This document shows positions 35,667 to 48,340 of a stretch of DNA of 64,000 bases, piece after piece. The notes below the pieces were generated by a model. That model was given only the letters and a program-made list of their open reading frames with translations. It was not told where the DNA came from and made no database searches. How positions within the stretch are numbered: the first letter of the stretch is position 1; each line of letters begins with the position of its first letter. The DNA comes from Sclerotinia nivalis. Taxonomy: Eukaryota > Ascomycota > Leotiomycetes > Helotiales > Sclerotiniaceae. The stretch spans positions 6,386,001-6,450,000 of the forward strand of contig JAPEIS010000001.1 in assembly GCA_029531795.1 (NCBI GenBank). Reading direction: 5' to 3'. Both the position numbers and the translations under genes were made by a program.

Positions 35667-36833
35667 TGAGGCAGCGGTATTGCGGTTGGAAAAGGTATTA
35701 ACGGGAGCTTGTTTGTCAGGAAGAAGATTACTATTGATATTATAAATAATATAACAATCAATCTGAAAGTAATTAATTCTATTACAATAATTGCAAGAAA
35801 TCGCAGAATTAAATTTCTTTTTCTTATTTTGCAGACCTTTTTTCTATTGTCCTTTTTGTTTCATTATATCGAAATCCATAAGGTCATTATCAACAATAGA
35901 TACTTTATTAGAATTTTTGTTATAATATTTAGTATCACAAAGATTCTGATTCCAAATAGAGAATTTCTTTTGCCAATCATCAACATCATCGATCGCGTAA
36001 AGATTCGAGTTACCAATGACTAAAGTTCAAAAAGGGATTGTAATCTTTTGCTTTATTGCGTTAACAATCTCGTAATCAGATTTGTAACAAGAATTAGTAA
36101 AATAAAATAATATAGAAAAGAAAACCGAAAAGGATTCCTTTAGACTTATAGAAAGTTTATCGAATTTGAGCGAGATTTCTTTTTCGATATCCACAAAAAT
36201 ATATAATTTGTTCAATTTGATCAAAAACGAAACAATAGAATCAAAGCAAATAGAATCATTAACGAATCTGATAATATCCGTAATACACTTTTATTACATT
36301 TGATTATCGAAAAGATTAATAGTATAATTAATCTTCTTTTATTCGAAAACAAAAAGTTGTAAATCGACTATCCAATAGAATTGCAAATTCAACTTCCAGG
36401 ATTAATAATCTTCTTGTCGAACAAGAATATTAGATCTTTCGTTTTTAAAAACAAACAAGTCCTTCTGAATTTGACAAAAAGTAATCGGTTTCTAGCTAGT
36501 GACAATATTACTAATATCCAACTGAACTTGTTTATCAATTAGAATACAAAAAAGCTCAACATTTTCCGCTTTGAATTCCTCGATCTTATTTGTTTGAATA
36601 ACGATATAAATAGTTTGAATAGTAAAACGATCTTCGATAATAAAGAAAATATAATTCAGATAAATAGTTTATTCATTAAAACTAACAACAAGGTTTGATA
36701 TCACTAAAGTATCCAATTCTACTAGGATTTGTATAATAGTAGACCATTGGCCAAAGATTTATTGAATTTCGATACGAATTCCTTTAATAAAAGTAGAAGT
36801 CGTATTACCAACAGATATAGAACCGGAAGCCAT
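35667..36833 (-). pseudogene. gag remnant of element A
   Basis: On the minus strand the frame opens MASGSISVGNTTSTFIKGIR and continues with interruptions. It is collinear with the gag regions of elements B (from 48341) and C (from 59929). Several stops break it. The plus-strand frame over this region (35709-36023) is only the antisense shadow and recurs in B and C for the same reason. Confidence 0.75.
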
Positions 36834-37113
36834 TGTAAAAAGAATTACAATTGTACAAAGTAATCGATAGGGAATTTGCAATTGTATAAAAGCAATCAAA
36901 AACAGATACAGAAGCCTACGAATAAATACGATTGCACAAAAACAATCAGGGATCAAAAGTTATACAAAAGTAAATAAGAAATACAATTACACAAAAACAA
37001 ACGAGTTACGATAGTACAAAAGCAATCGAAAACAGATACAAAAGCCTACAGATGATTTGGCAAAGCTAGATTATTTTGTAAAGTGATGGAGCCTTTGAAA
37101 GGGTAGTACAAAT

Positions 37114-37276
37114 TATCACGGTAAGGGAAAAGGTATATATAGGTTTGATCTATTGTTGTACTATGAGGAGAAGAAGAAGGTCAAGGAGGTGACCTGACTA
37201 TATAGAAGTGAGTGTATGCATGTGTGCCTAAGGCACATATGATCATGTGCAGGTGAAGGGAGATGAACCCGTAACA
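37114..37276 (-). repeat. 5' LTR of element A (163 bp)
   Basis: On the minus strand it runs from TGTTACGGGTTCATC to CCGTGATA. It is closely similar to its partner at 34948-35110, with differences that are mainly transitions. Confidence 0.88.
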
Positions 37277-37281
37277 AGTAT

Positions 37282-37907
37282 TTATAGTATTTCCTTATAA
37301 AAAACTCAATACGAAAATGAAAAACCCTAAACCCTTCAATGATAAAGTCAACCCTTCCTTCGAATTATAGAAACTTTTTGTAAAAGGAAAACTTTTGAAT
37401 AATACAAATCATTATTTGAACGAAAACGTAAAAGTTTGTATTATCTTCCAATAAACTATTAATAATGTATAACAACATCTGAAACCGAAAATGATCCGAA
37501 AGAAGTTTGTTATATACCAAAATGTTTTGGATTATCTTGGTTCTATTTACTTTGTATTTAATCGATAAGAACTAATTATAAACGAATTCCGATTTCTGTA
37601 AATAAGAATTATAATTTTCTATCAATTCTATATACAGTTTTTGAAACTTGTAACAAAAGTTAATTAATCAGAAAACTCTTTTCGAAAAGAACTTACTTCG
37701 AAGCTTTTCTTTTCGTTGAAAACTATAATAGTAGTTATTATAAACCTTTACCCCAATTTCTAGAATTATATGAATTATCTAATAAATATAAATATAAGGA
37801 TATATATAATGAATCAGAAATATATTATTATAATTAGAAATCAAATTCGAAAGAATCTTTTGTTTAATAATTATACTAAAAGTTTTATTCCCTTGTATGA
37901 AAATATT
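37282..37907 (+). other. segment of element F between insertions A and C
   Basis: These 626 bases have no open frame of note. They are assigned to F because A and C carry target duplications at each edge, so this DNA predates both. Probably degraded gag. Confidence 0.55.
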
Positions 37908-38070
37908 TATCATGGTGAGGGAAAAGGTATATATAGGGTTGATCTATAGTTGTACTACGAGGAGAGGAAGAAGGCCAAGGAGGTGATCTGATTATATAGA
38001 AGTGAGTGTATGTATATATGTTTAAAGCATACATGATTACCTACAGGTGAAGGGAGATGAATCTGTAATA
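37908..38070 (-). repeat. 3' LTR of element C (163 bp)
   Basis: It runs on the minus strand from TATTACAGATTCATC to CCATGATA. It carries more transitions than the LTRs of A, in keeping with greater age. Confidence 0.88.
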
Positions 38071-38815
38071 GTATTCCTTCTTCAAGAAACTTATTTAATC
38101 TCAAATGGGTATTAGAAAATAATAAAAAATAAAATAAAAATACAGGTTTCTTCCTTCAATTAGGTCCTTGAACAAAATGTATAGTATCCTTCAATGATAT
38201 TATATCCCTCAATATACAATAATCTAAATATTATATCTTCAAATATTATATCCCCTATTGCAATAATATATAATATACTTTTAAACGAAACGAATAGTCT
38301 TGATGCGAATGGATCTTTATAGAGTAAGTATAATAATTGTATTGTGTGATTTCGATTGCAAATTCTGTAGTTCTGATTGCAATATAGTAGTGTCGGGGTA
38401 CTTTAGGATTCAAGTTGACAACTCTAACTTCTCTGGATGAAGGCGATGATATTCGATAAGAATTTTCTTGTTATTTTTTAAGTTATTAATCGATTGCCAA
38501 ATTAATATATAGTATTTTCATTTGATTAAATAATAATAGTTATCCTTATCGTGATTATCTAGAATTCCTTCAAATATCCATTTTTGAATAGGTTTATTCT
38601 TATCGTTGTTCTATTTCAAAACTCTATTTTGTATAATTAAGGATTCTGATTTGTTAATTATTATTTGAACCGGGAAATGAGGATTAGTATAGATTAGAAA
38701 TAAAAAAGAATAATAGAAAACAAAGAAGATTTTAATATTCTCAGATAATTGAACAAAACAAATATAAGAATAAATCTTGATAATTTTGTAAAGACTGATC
38801 TATTTATTATCTAGC

Positions 38816-38949
38816 TTAGATACCGTACCAAAAAGGAGGCAGGTAACGTGACTCCAAAAGGGTCTATATAACCACTCCAACTCAACCTAGTTTAATAAAA
38901 AAATGCGCAACTTCAATTTATCATTTTGTATCCGTTTCCGTTGTATTTA
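38816..38949 (+). repeat. 5' LTR of element D (134 bp)
   Basis: It shares with the 3' copy the segments ACTCCAAAAGGGTCTATA and AATAAAAAAATGCGCAAC. TCTATATAA inside it may be the TATA box. Differences from the 3' copy are mostly transitions (for example GGAGGCAGG here, AAAGACAGA there). Confidence 0.8.
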
Positions 38950-39578
38950 TTGATGACCTATACAGGGATCTATAGATATCTAATATATCGCCAGTATCTC
39001 TTCGTTTGCAGATTCATATTTTATTCTCTTTTCGAAAAACTACCTTTTGAATTTTCTTTTTAGGGTTGTTGATTGGCATTATAAGCCTCAACAATTCGAT
39101 CATTTCAAGAAAACAAAACAGAGTTATTGTGGTATAGATTCGTTATCTGTGGAATTATTAATTTGTGTATAGAATCTTTGACTTTTGATTTGTTTAAAGT
39201 ATCGATCTTTCGTTGTATCAAAATGTTCTTTTTCAGAGATCTTAATTTAGTATAGTAATTGTATTTTTAGGAATAAGTTTAGCGCTGTTTTTCTATCAAA
39301 ACCTTTAATCTTTCGATATCGAACTTCCTTTTGATTTCGAACCTTCGAAATATTCATACCTTTTATAGTTGAAAAATAAAAGATTCAATCTGGAGATTGA
39401 TTCCGAAACCTATTCCAGATATCGATAAGTTGTTATTTGTTTTTATCGATATCTTTTTGATTTTGATTTATAAGAACGAATATATTATATATTTCTTATT
39501 GAAGAACTTCTCTTTTCGATTTACAATCCTTTAGAATCCTTACGAATAAGACTTTTAGGATTCGAAATATATTTTTCA

Positions 39579-40697
39579 TTGAACTATTTGAAAGAATTCA
39601 ATTCGTTTTCTATTATATTTTTATTTTTTTCTTTTAATCTTTTCAATTCGAATTTTCAAATTATAAGTATATCGATATTCGATGATGCTAAAATTGAAGA
39701 GTTTTGGAATAAGATCAATATCGATTCAGTACTTGAATTCGATTATTGCAATATATCAAATTCTGTATAACTAAATACGATCAAAATAATTGTTAAATGA
39801 GTTACTAGAGATCCAATTTACAAATCATTTGTTTTTTTTACTATAGTTCAGTTGAAATTTAAGAGAAAAGTTCAAATCTGGGCTAATAACTATACCGATT
39901 TTAAGATTATCTTTGAAGATATCGAAATAGCTATTCAGGAAAACGAATTTGCTTTCATTAAAGCCTTTTTAAACTGTTATCTTTCTTACGATGATGAAAA
40001 TATAGTTCAGAATGTAATGAATTCAATGAATTCGTTTGTTCAAGCTAAAAACGAAACCTTTGAGAAATACTATTCATGAGTAAAGGATATTCAATATGAT
40101 ATAGAATTCAAAGATATTTTTGCTTTTGAGAAAAACCTTGATATTATTAATGTAATTGTTCAAGAGAAGCTAGTTTTTAATTTTGTTAAAGGGTTAATCG
40201 ATTTAATTTTTTGTAATTATTCTATTTTCAATAATGCTATCTATCGATCTTTTGCCGAAAGTTATTATACAATTTAAAATATTAAAAGAAATATAGAGCT
40301 TTAAGATTCATTTATAAACGATGAGATTGTTAAAGAACTTATAGATAGTATATTTAATATCAAATCTAAAGGTTTTATTAAAGAATAAAAGTTCGAAGTT
40401 CTTTTCCAATAGTTAAAATCAAAATCCATTTTCAAAAAAGATAGTTCGAAAGAAAATTATAATTCCAATAATTCTCGAAATCAAAATAGAAATGGAAATA
40501 ATAATCGCAATAATAATAATAATCGATAAGAACAGAACAATAACTTTCAGTAGATCTTCAATCAAATCCGATAAACCAATTTACTGGATTCAAAAACTTC
40601 AAAATATTTTATTGTAAATGGTATAGAAGAATATGGTTCAAGTAAAAAACTTCTTTGCTTTGGTTGTAGAGAATATAGGTATTTTAAATCTGAATGT
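39579..40697 (+). pseudogene. gag remnant of element D with degenerate zinc knuckle
   Basis: Broken frames encode a retrotransposon gag-like region (FIKAFLNCYLSYDDENIVQN, NSMNSFVQAKNETFEKYYS) and then, at 40656-40697, CFGCREYRYFKSEC. This is a CCHC knuckle in which the His has become Tyr, a CAT-to-TAT change. Asn-rich sequence precedes the knuckle. Confidence 0.75.
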
Positions 40698-42031
40698 ACT
40701 AGAAATCCTTTACCAATATAACAATAAATAATTCTTTGTATTATGATTTTATTTAAGAGTATTATTAATAGTAATCTTTTTTATATCACTATAAGAGATT
40801 GATCTATAGAAAAATCTAGTATTAATCAAACCGATACAATTAGTTCGAGAAAATCAGATCGAGTTTGTATTAATTGTTATAGGAAATCAAAAGTTGATAA
40901 AGATATTCCTTTTCAATTAAATAGTATCTATAATTTAAATACTATTCTTTATAATATTATTCCAGATAACGAATTCGATAGTTCTTTAGATTATTCAGAT
41001 CAAGGATTTTTCAATGGTTCGATTAATTTTATATTAATATTTGAACAAAACTTTATTAAAGAAATTAATTCAGATGATATCGACGATAAGAAAGATCTTG
41101 AAAATGAGATTATTTTCTATATAGTTGTTTTGTAACGAAAGAGATTCTGTTCTATTGTTTTATTAGAATTTGAAGATACTTATCCTTTTTTCAATTACAG
41201 GAAGAAATTTGTAAATAGAATAAGAATTTTTTTATATTTTATATTCGTAGTCGAGGCAAAAATATTACTTTTCAAATATCAATAGTATCTTTATAATTAT
41301 AAGTTTCTATTCCTTTTCTAGAAGTTTGTTAAGCTAAATTATCATTACTGAAAGTCCGATTATCTATTTTCCTTTTAAAATATACAACTTCTATTAGCAA
41401 TCGTAAGAGATACTCTAAAAATCCTAAACTATTTTTTAATATTGTTGATAGATAAGGATAAGGATTAATAGATTATAAGATACTTATACAATATTTTATA
41501 TTAGGTTTTGAAGGAATTAATCTTTTAGATTTTTGCTAGATCTCTTTGGATACTATCAAACATTTTAAATGCTTTACTATTCGAAAAAACTTAATTAGAA
41601 AGAAGAAATCAACAATTATTCATAAATCAAAAATTTCTTTAGCTTTTTCAATTTCAATTCAGAATAAAGATCAGGGTAATTTTGGTCAAAACAATCAATT
41701 TAGTCAAATTGATCAATTTGGTCAATTTGATCAATTTGATTAATTAAATCAGAATTCAACCATGAACTTAGATCTTGAGCTAGTATATCCAATTCGATAT
41801 AGATTTATTCAGAATCATTTGATTCATCTTTCTTCTGATCAAATTCGATAGTATTTTTTTTATAAATAGAAGGATTTTAAATATAATTTATCAAGTTTCA
41901 ATGCTTTTTTCAAAAACGATCGATAAGTGATTGATTTAGATAGAATTAATACTATAAATTATTCAATTATTTCAATCATTATTTATATTGCAAATAAAGA
42001 TTGTCCTTTCTGAATTAAAGGAATATATATT

Positions 42032-42337
42032 TTGTTAGAATTACTTTCAATAAAGATCATTATAAACAAATCCAATTGTATTATTGATCAAGGTTTTGAT
42101 AGCAATATTATTTCTTCTATTTTCATTGATCATTTAGATTTATATCAATATAGAATTCAATCCAATAACAATATCTTTATAGAAATTACTAATAAAACTA
42201 ATATAGATCTAAAAGAATATACCACTATTGATTTTATAATCAAAGAAGTTCGACGAATTATTTATACTTTCATTCATTCTAATAAAGAAAATAATCCTAA
42301 TAAAGATCAAAAAATTCTTTTATTAGATCTATTATAA
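42032..42337 (+). pseudogene. aspartic protease remnant of element D
   Basis: The frame LELLSIKIIINKSNCIIDQG followed by FDSNIISSIF resembles the retropepsin active-site strand (usually a D-T/S-G motif), here altered to DQG. Position between gag and reverse transcriptase supports the call. Confidence 0.6.
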
Positions 42338-43699
42338 CTTTATATAATCAAAGATTATATTGATATCTTTAATTCTACCCTTTCTATCGAAGACAAAGAT
42401 TTGAACAAGAAAAGAATGCTTATTCAAACTCCGAAACTCAAATAATCCTCTTTTTATCAATTCATTTTATATCCAACCGATCCAAAATATCAAACAGTTA
42501 TCCTAAATACTGAAATTTCGATGAATTTTGAAATTGCCGACAGAAATATTAATAATTTTGTATCCAAAAACGTTACGATTTGAAGATCAACAAAAATCTA
42601 ATTCATCAGAAAACTTTTCCGATTTAATAGATTCCAAGGAAATATCCGAAAAAGTATTTGATTCCCTTTCCGAATCTATTTCAGAATCTCAAAATGATTA
42701 TTCAGATTCAAATAAATCACAAAACTCTTTAAACTTTTGAATCCTCAATATAACTCAAAACTACTTTCTTTCTTTTCGAAAATCAATATTAAAGGATTTA
42801 AAGAAATCCAGAATAAAAACTTTTTATATATTCGATCTTTTTAAAAATTTATACAATACAAATTATCTCATTTAATAAAAAATATATTCCTTCAATTACT
42901 AGATAACTTCAAAGAAAATACCTTTTCAAAGATTTTTGCTGAAAATCAAAACTTTATCTTCGATTATCGAAAATGTTGTTATTATATTATATCTTCCTTT
43001 TCGAAAGTTTAATTATTATATACTCTTAATATAATCTTTCGAATAGATAATCCATATATATTATTCGAAATTCTATATCAACTCGATTTTTCTTTCAAAA
43101 CGGATTCCAAATATCTCAAATTACTTTTTCAAGAAAAAGATCAATATATTTCGATTAATCAAGCTTTTATCTTTCAATCAAACTTTTCAAAAATATATAT
43201 ATATTCTATAAATAAAAGACTGATTCTTCGAGAAATATTTATAGATTTATTAGATATTATTAATAAATAATTTCAAAAAAGTAAGATTAATATAAATCCT
43301 TTAACAATAAATGAATTTCAATTAAAAGTTATTCGATTTCTTTATATTTATAAGGATTTAAATATTACAAAACTAGTTTATATTTCTTTTACTCTTTTTT
43401 ATATTCATCGAATACGATTCAAATCAAATATTCTCTTTTATAAAAATAGAAAAAGATCTAAATACAATTCTTAATAAATGTTTTGGTTTAATAAGATTAT
43501 ATTTGAAGGATACAAATGCTATATATATGAATATACTATAATAGTTAATAATAAACTTTCCGATTGATCAACAATACTATTAATGATTGATAAACCAAAT
43601 ATTGAATATTCCAAAAATCTTTCTTTTTATGAATTTGATTCTGAAAGATATATAGTTTTTGATTATTCGAAGGTTATAGAATAGATATTAAACAATTAT

Positions 43700-45200
43700 T
43701 ATATTTTATTTCAAAATGTTTACAAATTTCTCTTTTATTCTAATTATAAAGTATATCTATAATTCGATTTGAAATATATTTATTGGAGTATACCTTTTCA
43801 TCTAAAAGATCGTTATTATTTTGCCTTTTCTATAGAAGATTCAATTCAGATACAATCTACCAAAGTTCTATAAGATATTCAAATTGTTTGCTTTTTTATA
43901 TTTGAATTTCTCTATATAGTTTTCGATTATATTCCTCTTTTTAAAGATAATTCAATAGATAAAAAATATCCTTCTATACTTGAATCTAGTATTGAAAACA
44001 ATCTAGTATTGATCAAATTCTATATTAATGATATCTTTTCAGATTCTACAATTCTGAAAGAAACTTATTTTAATTTAGCTAATCATATTTTTCCTTGCTT
44101 TGATTTCGCTCAATTATATCTATCTTTCAAAAATTTGTATATTTTTATCGATTAAATAAAAGCTTTAAAAGTTCTTTATAAAACTAATAGTATTATAATT
44201 ACCAAACCTATTAGAGTAGTCAAAATCAAGAATTTTCCGATTCTTATTAATTAAACTAAAATTCGAAGCTTTTTAATTACAATATAGATGATTTGTAAAG
44301 GTATTAAGAACTTTATTGAAATTTTTCATTCTCTTTTTTATTTTATAGGAAAAGTAGAATAACAATAGGGAGTTTGTAAACAATTAGCTTTCGAATTTTT
44401 GCAAAAGAAATGTTCAGAAATAATCGATTTCTATAATATCGATTATACTCTTTCAATTTAGATATATATAAATTCAAGTGTTTTTGTATTAGGATATTTT
44501 ATTATTCAGAAATGTTATTCTTCAGGATAAAATACTAAATATTTAATGGAATATTCTGTATTATATAATTCTTTTTTGTTGATTAAAACATAAAGAAATT
44601 ATAGTACTGTGATAGATGTAGGTCGAGATACGTGCGTCCCGATAGCACGCTGCGAGGGGGAATAGGATACGAACTGATCAGACTACATTGTATAAACTTC
44701 GAATAGTAGAACTAATGTGAATAACAATGGGTTGGGGGTTGTATACAGTGGGTATACAAAAAGACTAGTGAAAACGATTGATTGTTCTAGAAGGGAAGGC
44801 AAAGCCTTCTCCTTATATTTAACTACGAAGGATCATGTGACCTAATGCCTATGAACTAGCTACGTATGTGGCCCTAGCAATCCAACTTTCTCACAGTACT
44901 TATAAATATGAATTACTTGTTATCATTGAGTTCGTTAGAAAATATTATTACTATTTCAGATTTATTGAAGATTATATAATCTTTACTAATTATTTACTAC
45001 TTATCAATTTCCTTTCTTTTAATTCTCAAATTAAAGGTATATATATTTATTGAACAATAAAGCTTTCTATTTTTAGTATTATTATTATTTATATTCCAAA
45101 AGTTCGTAATAAAATCGCGGATATTCTTTCTTATATTATTTTCCTGGATTTTGATTGCAAATCAAACAACCTTTTAGACTCTTTAGAAAAACTATAATAT
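43700..45200 (+). pseudogene. reverse transcriptase / RNase H remnant of element D
   Basis: Fragments include YINDIF at 44021 (YIDD box with the first Asp changed to Asn) and an RNase H region with LIKT, NYST, KYELLVIIEFVRKYYYYFRF, LLLINFLS and IADILSY, as in the Ty3 RT-RNase H pattern. The NYST/KYELL join is broken by insertion E at 44608-44895; removing E and one GTAC restores continuity of the conserved motif. Confidence 0.7.
44608..44895. mobile_element. insertion E: LTR-like element, likely a solo LTR
   Basis: This 288-bp block is visibly richer in G and C than everything around it. It starts TGTGATAGATGTAGG, ends CTTTCTCACA, and has short inverted ends TGTGA/TCACA. GTAC is duplicated at 44604-44607 and 44896-44899 (or AGTAC if the last A belongs to the duplication). 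It contains a hairpin GAAGGC-AAA-GCCTTC. A mutated relative in the opposite orientation lies at 33955-34110. TG...CA ends and the short duplication favour a solo LTR; a small non-autonomous DNA element is the alternative. Confidence 0.75.
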
Positions 45201-45269
45201 AATACAAATAATCTCAAATGAATTTGAAAAGATAATATTAAAGACTACAAAAAACTTCTTCATTTTCGA

Positions 45270-46900
45270 AAAACCCAACATTTACAGAAACAATTAGATC
45301 TCAAAAATCAGAATACATTTTCTATATTATCATTAAAAGAATCAATAATTACCAATCATTTTATAATTATCTTTAATAATATTCAATATAATCCAATTAT
45401 AAGTAAATATAATAAGGATTTATAATATTCTTTTATATATATTTATATAACAACTCAAACCCTTTTTAAAGATCTTTTCAAATTAAAAAAAACAATTTTT
45501 CTTAAATATATTAAGAACTTTCATATATTCGAAAGCAAACTATATTTTTCTTTCTGTAAAATTGATAAACAATATATCTTCAAATCTGAAATTTCAAAAG
45601 TACTAATTTTCATTTATAATTTAAAAGATCATTATACAATAGAATTCATAATCAAAAAGCTTAGGAATTATTAATGATCAACACTAATTACCAATATCAA
45701 ATAATATATCCAAAATTGTATAAAATATACCAAGTATAATATACAACAAAGGATATTCTATTTCAAACCTTATAAAATTGATTATCCTTTAATTCTTATT
45801 GATTTCGATTTTATAAAATCTTTTCTATCTATTTCAATTAATAAAACTAAGATCCTTAAAATAATCTGATTAGTAATTCAGAAATTTATCAAAATCAGTA
45901 TTATTATTCAATCAATAGATTTCGACAACAATATATTCGATAAAAAAGGTTTTATTTATTTTTCTTATATCCTTTTTGTAATCGATTATTTTTTATATTA
46001 TATTTAGGCTTTTTCAATAATTGAAACAATAAACGCTAAAATAGTAAGATACTTAAATTGGATTTTCAATATCTTTGGAATTCCGATCAAAAGATTTTAT
46101 AATCTAGATATTCATTTCGAAAATAAAATAATTAAACAATTTACTAAAAAACCCGAAATACTATTTATTTTAACAATTATAAAAATTAAAAAATCCTTTA
46201 AAATAACTAAAAAAGGTAACGATCTCTTTCAAAGAATCCTCAGGAAGATTGATTCAGAAATCGAAAATTGATTTATAGAAATTCAAACCTTAATCAATTC
46301 ACTCAATATACAAGAAATCGATTATCTAGAACATTCTCCTTATAAAATCCTTTTTGGATATCAATCTATAGGATATCTAGAAATCAAATACCCCTCAAAT
46401 CAATATCTTAAAATCCAAAACTTCTTACTCAACATCACAAATTTCGATAAGAACTTTCCAAAAGAGATCTATCAATCAAAAATCTTCGATTTTATACACA
46501 ACAAAAAACTAATTCAACAAAAAATCTTACAACAATCTAATTGAAAAAAAACATTAACCAAAGAAAAACACAATATAGATATTCGAAACCATATAATATT
46601 CGATTTTAATCAAATGATTATACTCTATAATAAAGCATCTATTAAAAAGAAACTTTATTTAATTTACTATAATTTATTTGTAGTAATTGGTTCTACAGAA
46701 AATCATCAGAAATCCTATCAACTACAACAAATCAATAGTAAATCTATTCGTTGATTCTTTTATATCGATTATCTAAAACTCTTTAAATCTAAAACAAACA
46801 ATTTGCAAACCTCATTCGAAGAAAGTATCCCTGAATACCAGAATTTACAAATTAGTACTTTCAAAATAACTCTTTCTTCAACTTTACGAAACAAGAAAAA
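45270..46900 (+). pseudogene. integrase remnant of element D
   Basis: Broken frames keep recognisable integrase features: FGIPIK, LDIHFEN, SPYKILFGYQSIGYLEIKYP, and near the end a GPY/F-like module with VVIGSTENHQKSYQLQQING-like spacing and YIDYLKLFK. No intact catalytic triad can be assembled from one frame. Confidence 0.65.
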
Positions 46901-47589
46901 CCCTTAACAACTCGAAAAGAAAAATAACTTATAATAACAACAAAAACATTTTCAAATCAAAGTATATATTATAATAAGATCAAATGAAATACATCTTCGA
47001 TCTCAACAGAACCTAAATCATATACAAAATCGGAAGAATCTGATCAAATCTACACAAGATCAGAATTTCAACTAACCGATTAACTAACAAAATTATATTC
47101 GAACCTCAACAAATCTGTTCTAAGAAAATTGATACAATTATAATTTTCGAAAAGGTTAAGGATAAAAAGATTATCAATTTAACGATTCTTTTGAATTTAG
47201 AAAACCTCAATAAACTCATTCCTGATTAAACCACTTTCAGCAAACAATCTTATAGTTTTTCTTTCAGATTTTCGATCATTTTCTTTAATCAAATCTAGAC
47301 TTTATTTTCAATTCAATTCATAAAAGATTTTAAGCATTAAAATGTTTAAAGATCTTTCCATTTTTACAGCAAAATGGTATAAACCGAAAGCGGTATTAAC
47401 TTAATATAATCCATTTCTTCTTTTTCATAAATTAGGAAAGTAAAAATAATATACTAGATTAAAAACTAGGAAAATATCATTTCATAAAAACACTTCTAAT
47501 TCATTTAGCAAAAAAAAACATATATATAACTTCAGAAAAACCTCTGAATAAAAGAGGTATACAGAGGCGCATATTGCTTCAACTCCGGT

Positions 47590-47723
47590 CTAGATACCAT
47601 ACCAAAAAAAAGACAGATAACGTAACTCCAAAAGGGTCTATATAACCACTCCAACTCAATCTAATTTAATAAAAAAATGCGCAACTTCAATTTATCATTT
47701 TGTATCCGTTTCCGTCGTGTTTA
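47590..47723 (+). repeat. 3' LTR of element D (134 bp)
   Basis: Partner of 38816-38949. A purine-rich stretch (AATAAAAGAGGTATACAGAG) lies about 50 bases upstream and may be the polypurine tract. Confidence 0.8.
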
Positions 47724-47898
47724 CTAGCTTCTTTATTTTATACAAGATCTTTATATTCTTGATATTAATATAGATTTTCTAATCGATTATATAACAAAAT
47801 GAATTAAAACGATAATGATTAGTATAGTCCTTATAAGTAGTAATTGTTTGTTATACAAAAGTGCAAAATTGTTTCAAGATATATTCTATATGATTTAC

Positions 47899-48061
47899 TG
47901 TTACGGGTTCATCTCCCTTCACCTGCATGTGATCATGTGTGCCTTAAGCACATATACATACACTCACTTCTATATAGTCAGGTCACCTCCTTAACCTTCT
48001 TCTTCTTTTCGTAGTACAATAATAAATCAAACCTATATATACCTTTTCCCTTATTGTGATA
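47899..48061 (+). repeat. 5' LTR of element B (163 bp)
   Basis: It starts TGTTACGGGTTCATCTCCC and ends TTGTGATA. The partner copy begins TATTACGGG, a G-to-A change at the second base. Confidence 0.88.
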
Positions 48062-48340
48062 GTTTGTACTACCCTTTCAAAGGCTCCGTTACTTTACGAA
48101 ATGATCTGGCCTTGCCAAATCATTTGCAAGCTTTTGTATCTGTTTTCGATTGCTTTCGCGCCGTTGTAACTCGCTTGCTTTTGTACAATCACATTTCTTA
48201 TCTACTGTACACAGCTTTTGATCCCTGATTGTTTTTATACGATCGTATTTATTCATAAACTTCTGTATCTGTTTTTGATTGTTTTTGTACAATCGCAAAT
48301 TCCCTATCGATTACTTTATACAATTATAATTCTTTTTACA

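Larger units (their letters stand above)
34948..37276 (-). mobile_element. element A: non-autonomous chromovirus with internal deletion
   Basis: Two 163-bp LTRs (34948-35110 and 37114-37276, minus orientation) enclose 2,003 bp. AGTAT is duplicated at 34943-34947 and 37277-37281. The interior holds gag, then a direct jump to the 3' end with the chromodomain; protease, reverse transcriptase, RNase H and integrase are missing compared with element B. The deletion junction near 35659-35666 carries ACTAATCC (minus strand), a sequence present at both breakpoints in the full-length relative. It is less mutated than B and C. Confidence 0.92.
38816..47723 (+). mobile_element. element D: Ty3/gypsy-type retrotransposon, 8.9 kb
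   Basis: Direct repeats of 134 bp end the element (38816-38949 and 47590-47723), and CTAGC is duplicated at 38811-38815 and 47724-47728 inside element C. The order gag, zinc knuckle, protease, reverse transcriptase, RNase H, integrase is that of Ty3/gypsy. All frames are broken. The LTR ends (TTAGATACC ... GTTTA) are not the usual TG...CA, so their exact limits could shift by a base or two. A 288-bp insertion (E) interrupts RNase H. It is a different family from A, B and C, with no chromodomain recognised. Confidence 0.85.

Noticed and set aside
35709..36023. Plus-strand frame with hydrophobic Ile-rich sequence, also seen at 49064-49465 (minus) and 58801-59205 (plus)
   Set aside because: All three are the antisense of the same gag region in elements A, B and C. 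Recurrence is explained by the repeat, and the Ile/Asn composition by AT-richness.
41684..41745. Tandem GGTCAATTTGATCAA-like repeats considered as a CRISPR-like or regulatory array
   Set aside because: Units are only about 9 bases, contiguous and without spacers; they encode an Asp/Gln/Phe repeat in a broken frame of element D.
38816..47723. Element D considered as a Ty1/copia element because of its short LTRs
   Set aside because: The order of remnants (RT and RNase H before integrase) and the RNase H motifs fit Ty3/gypsy.
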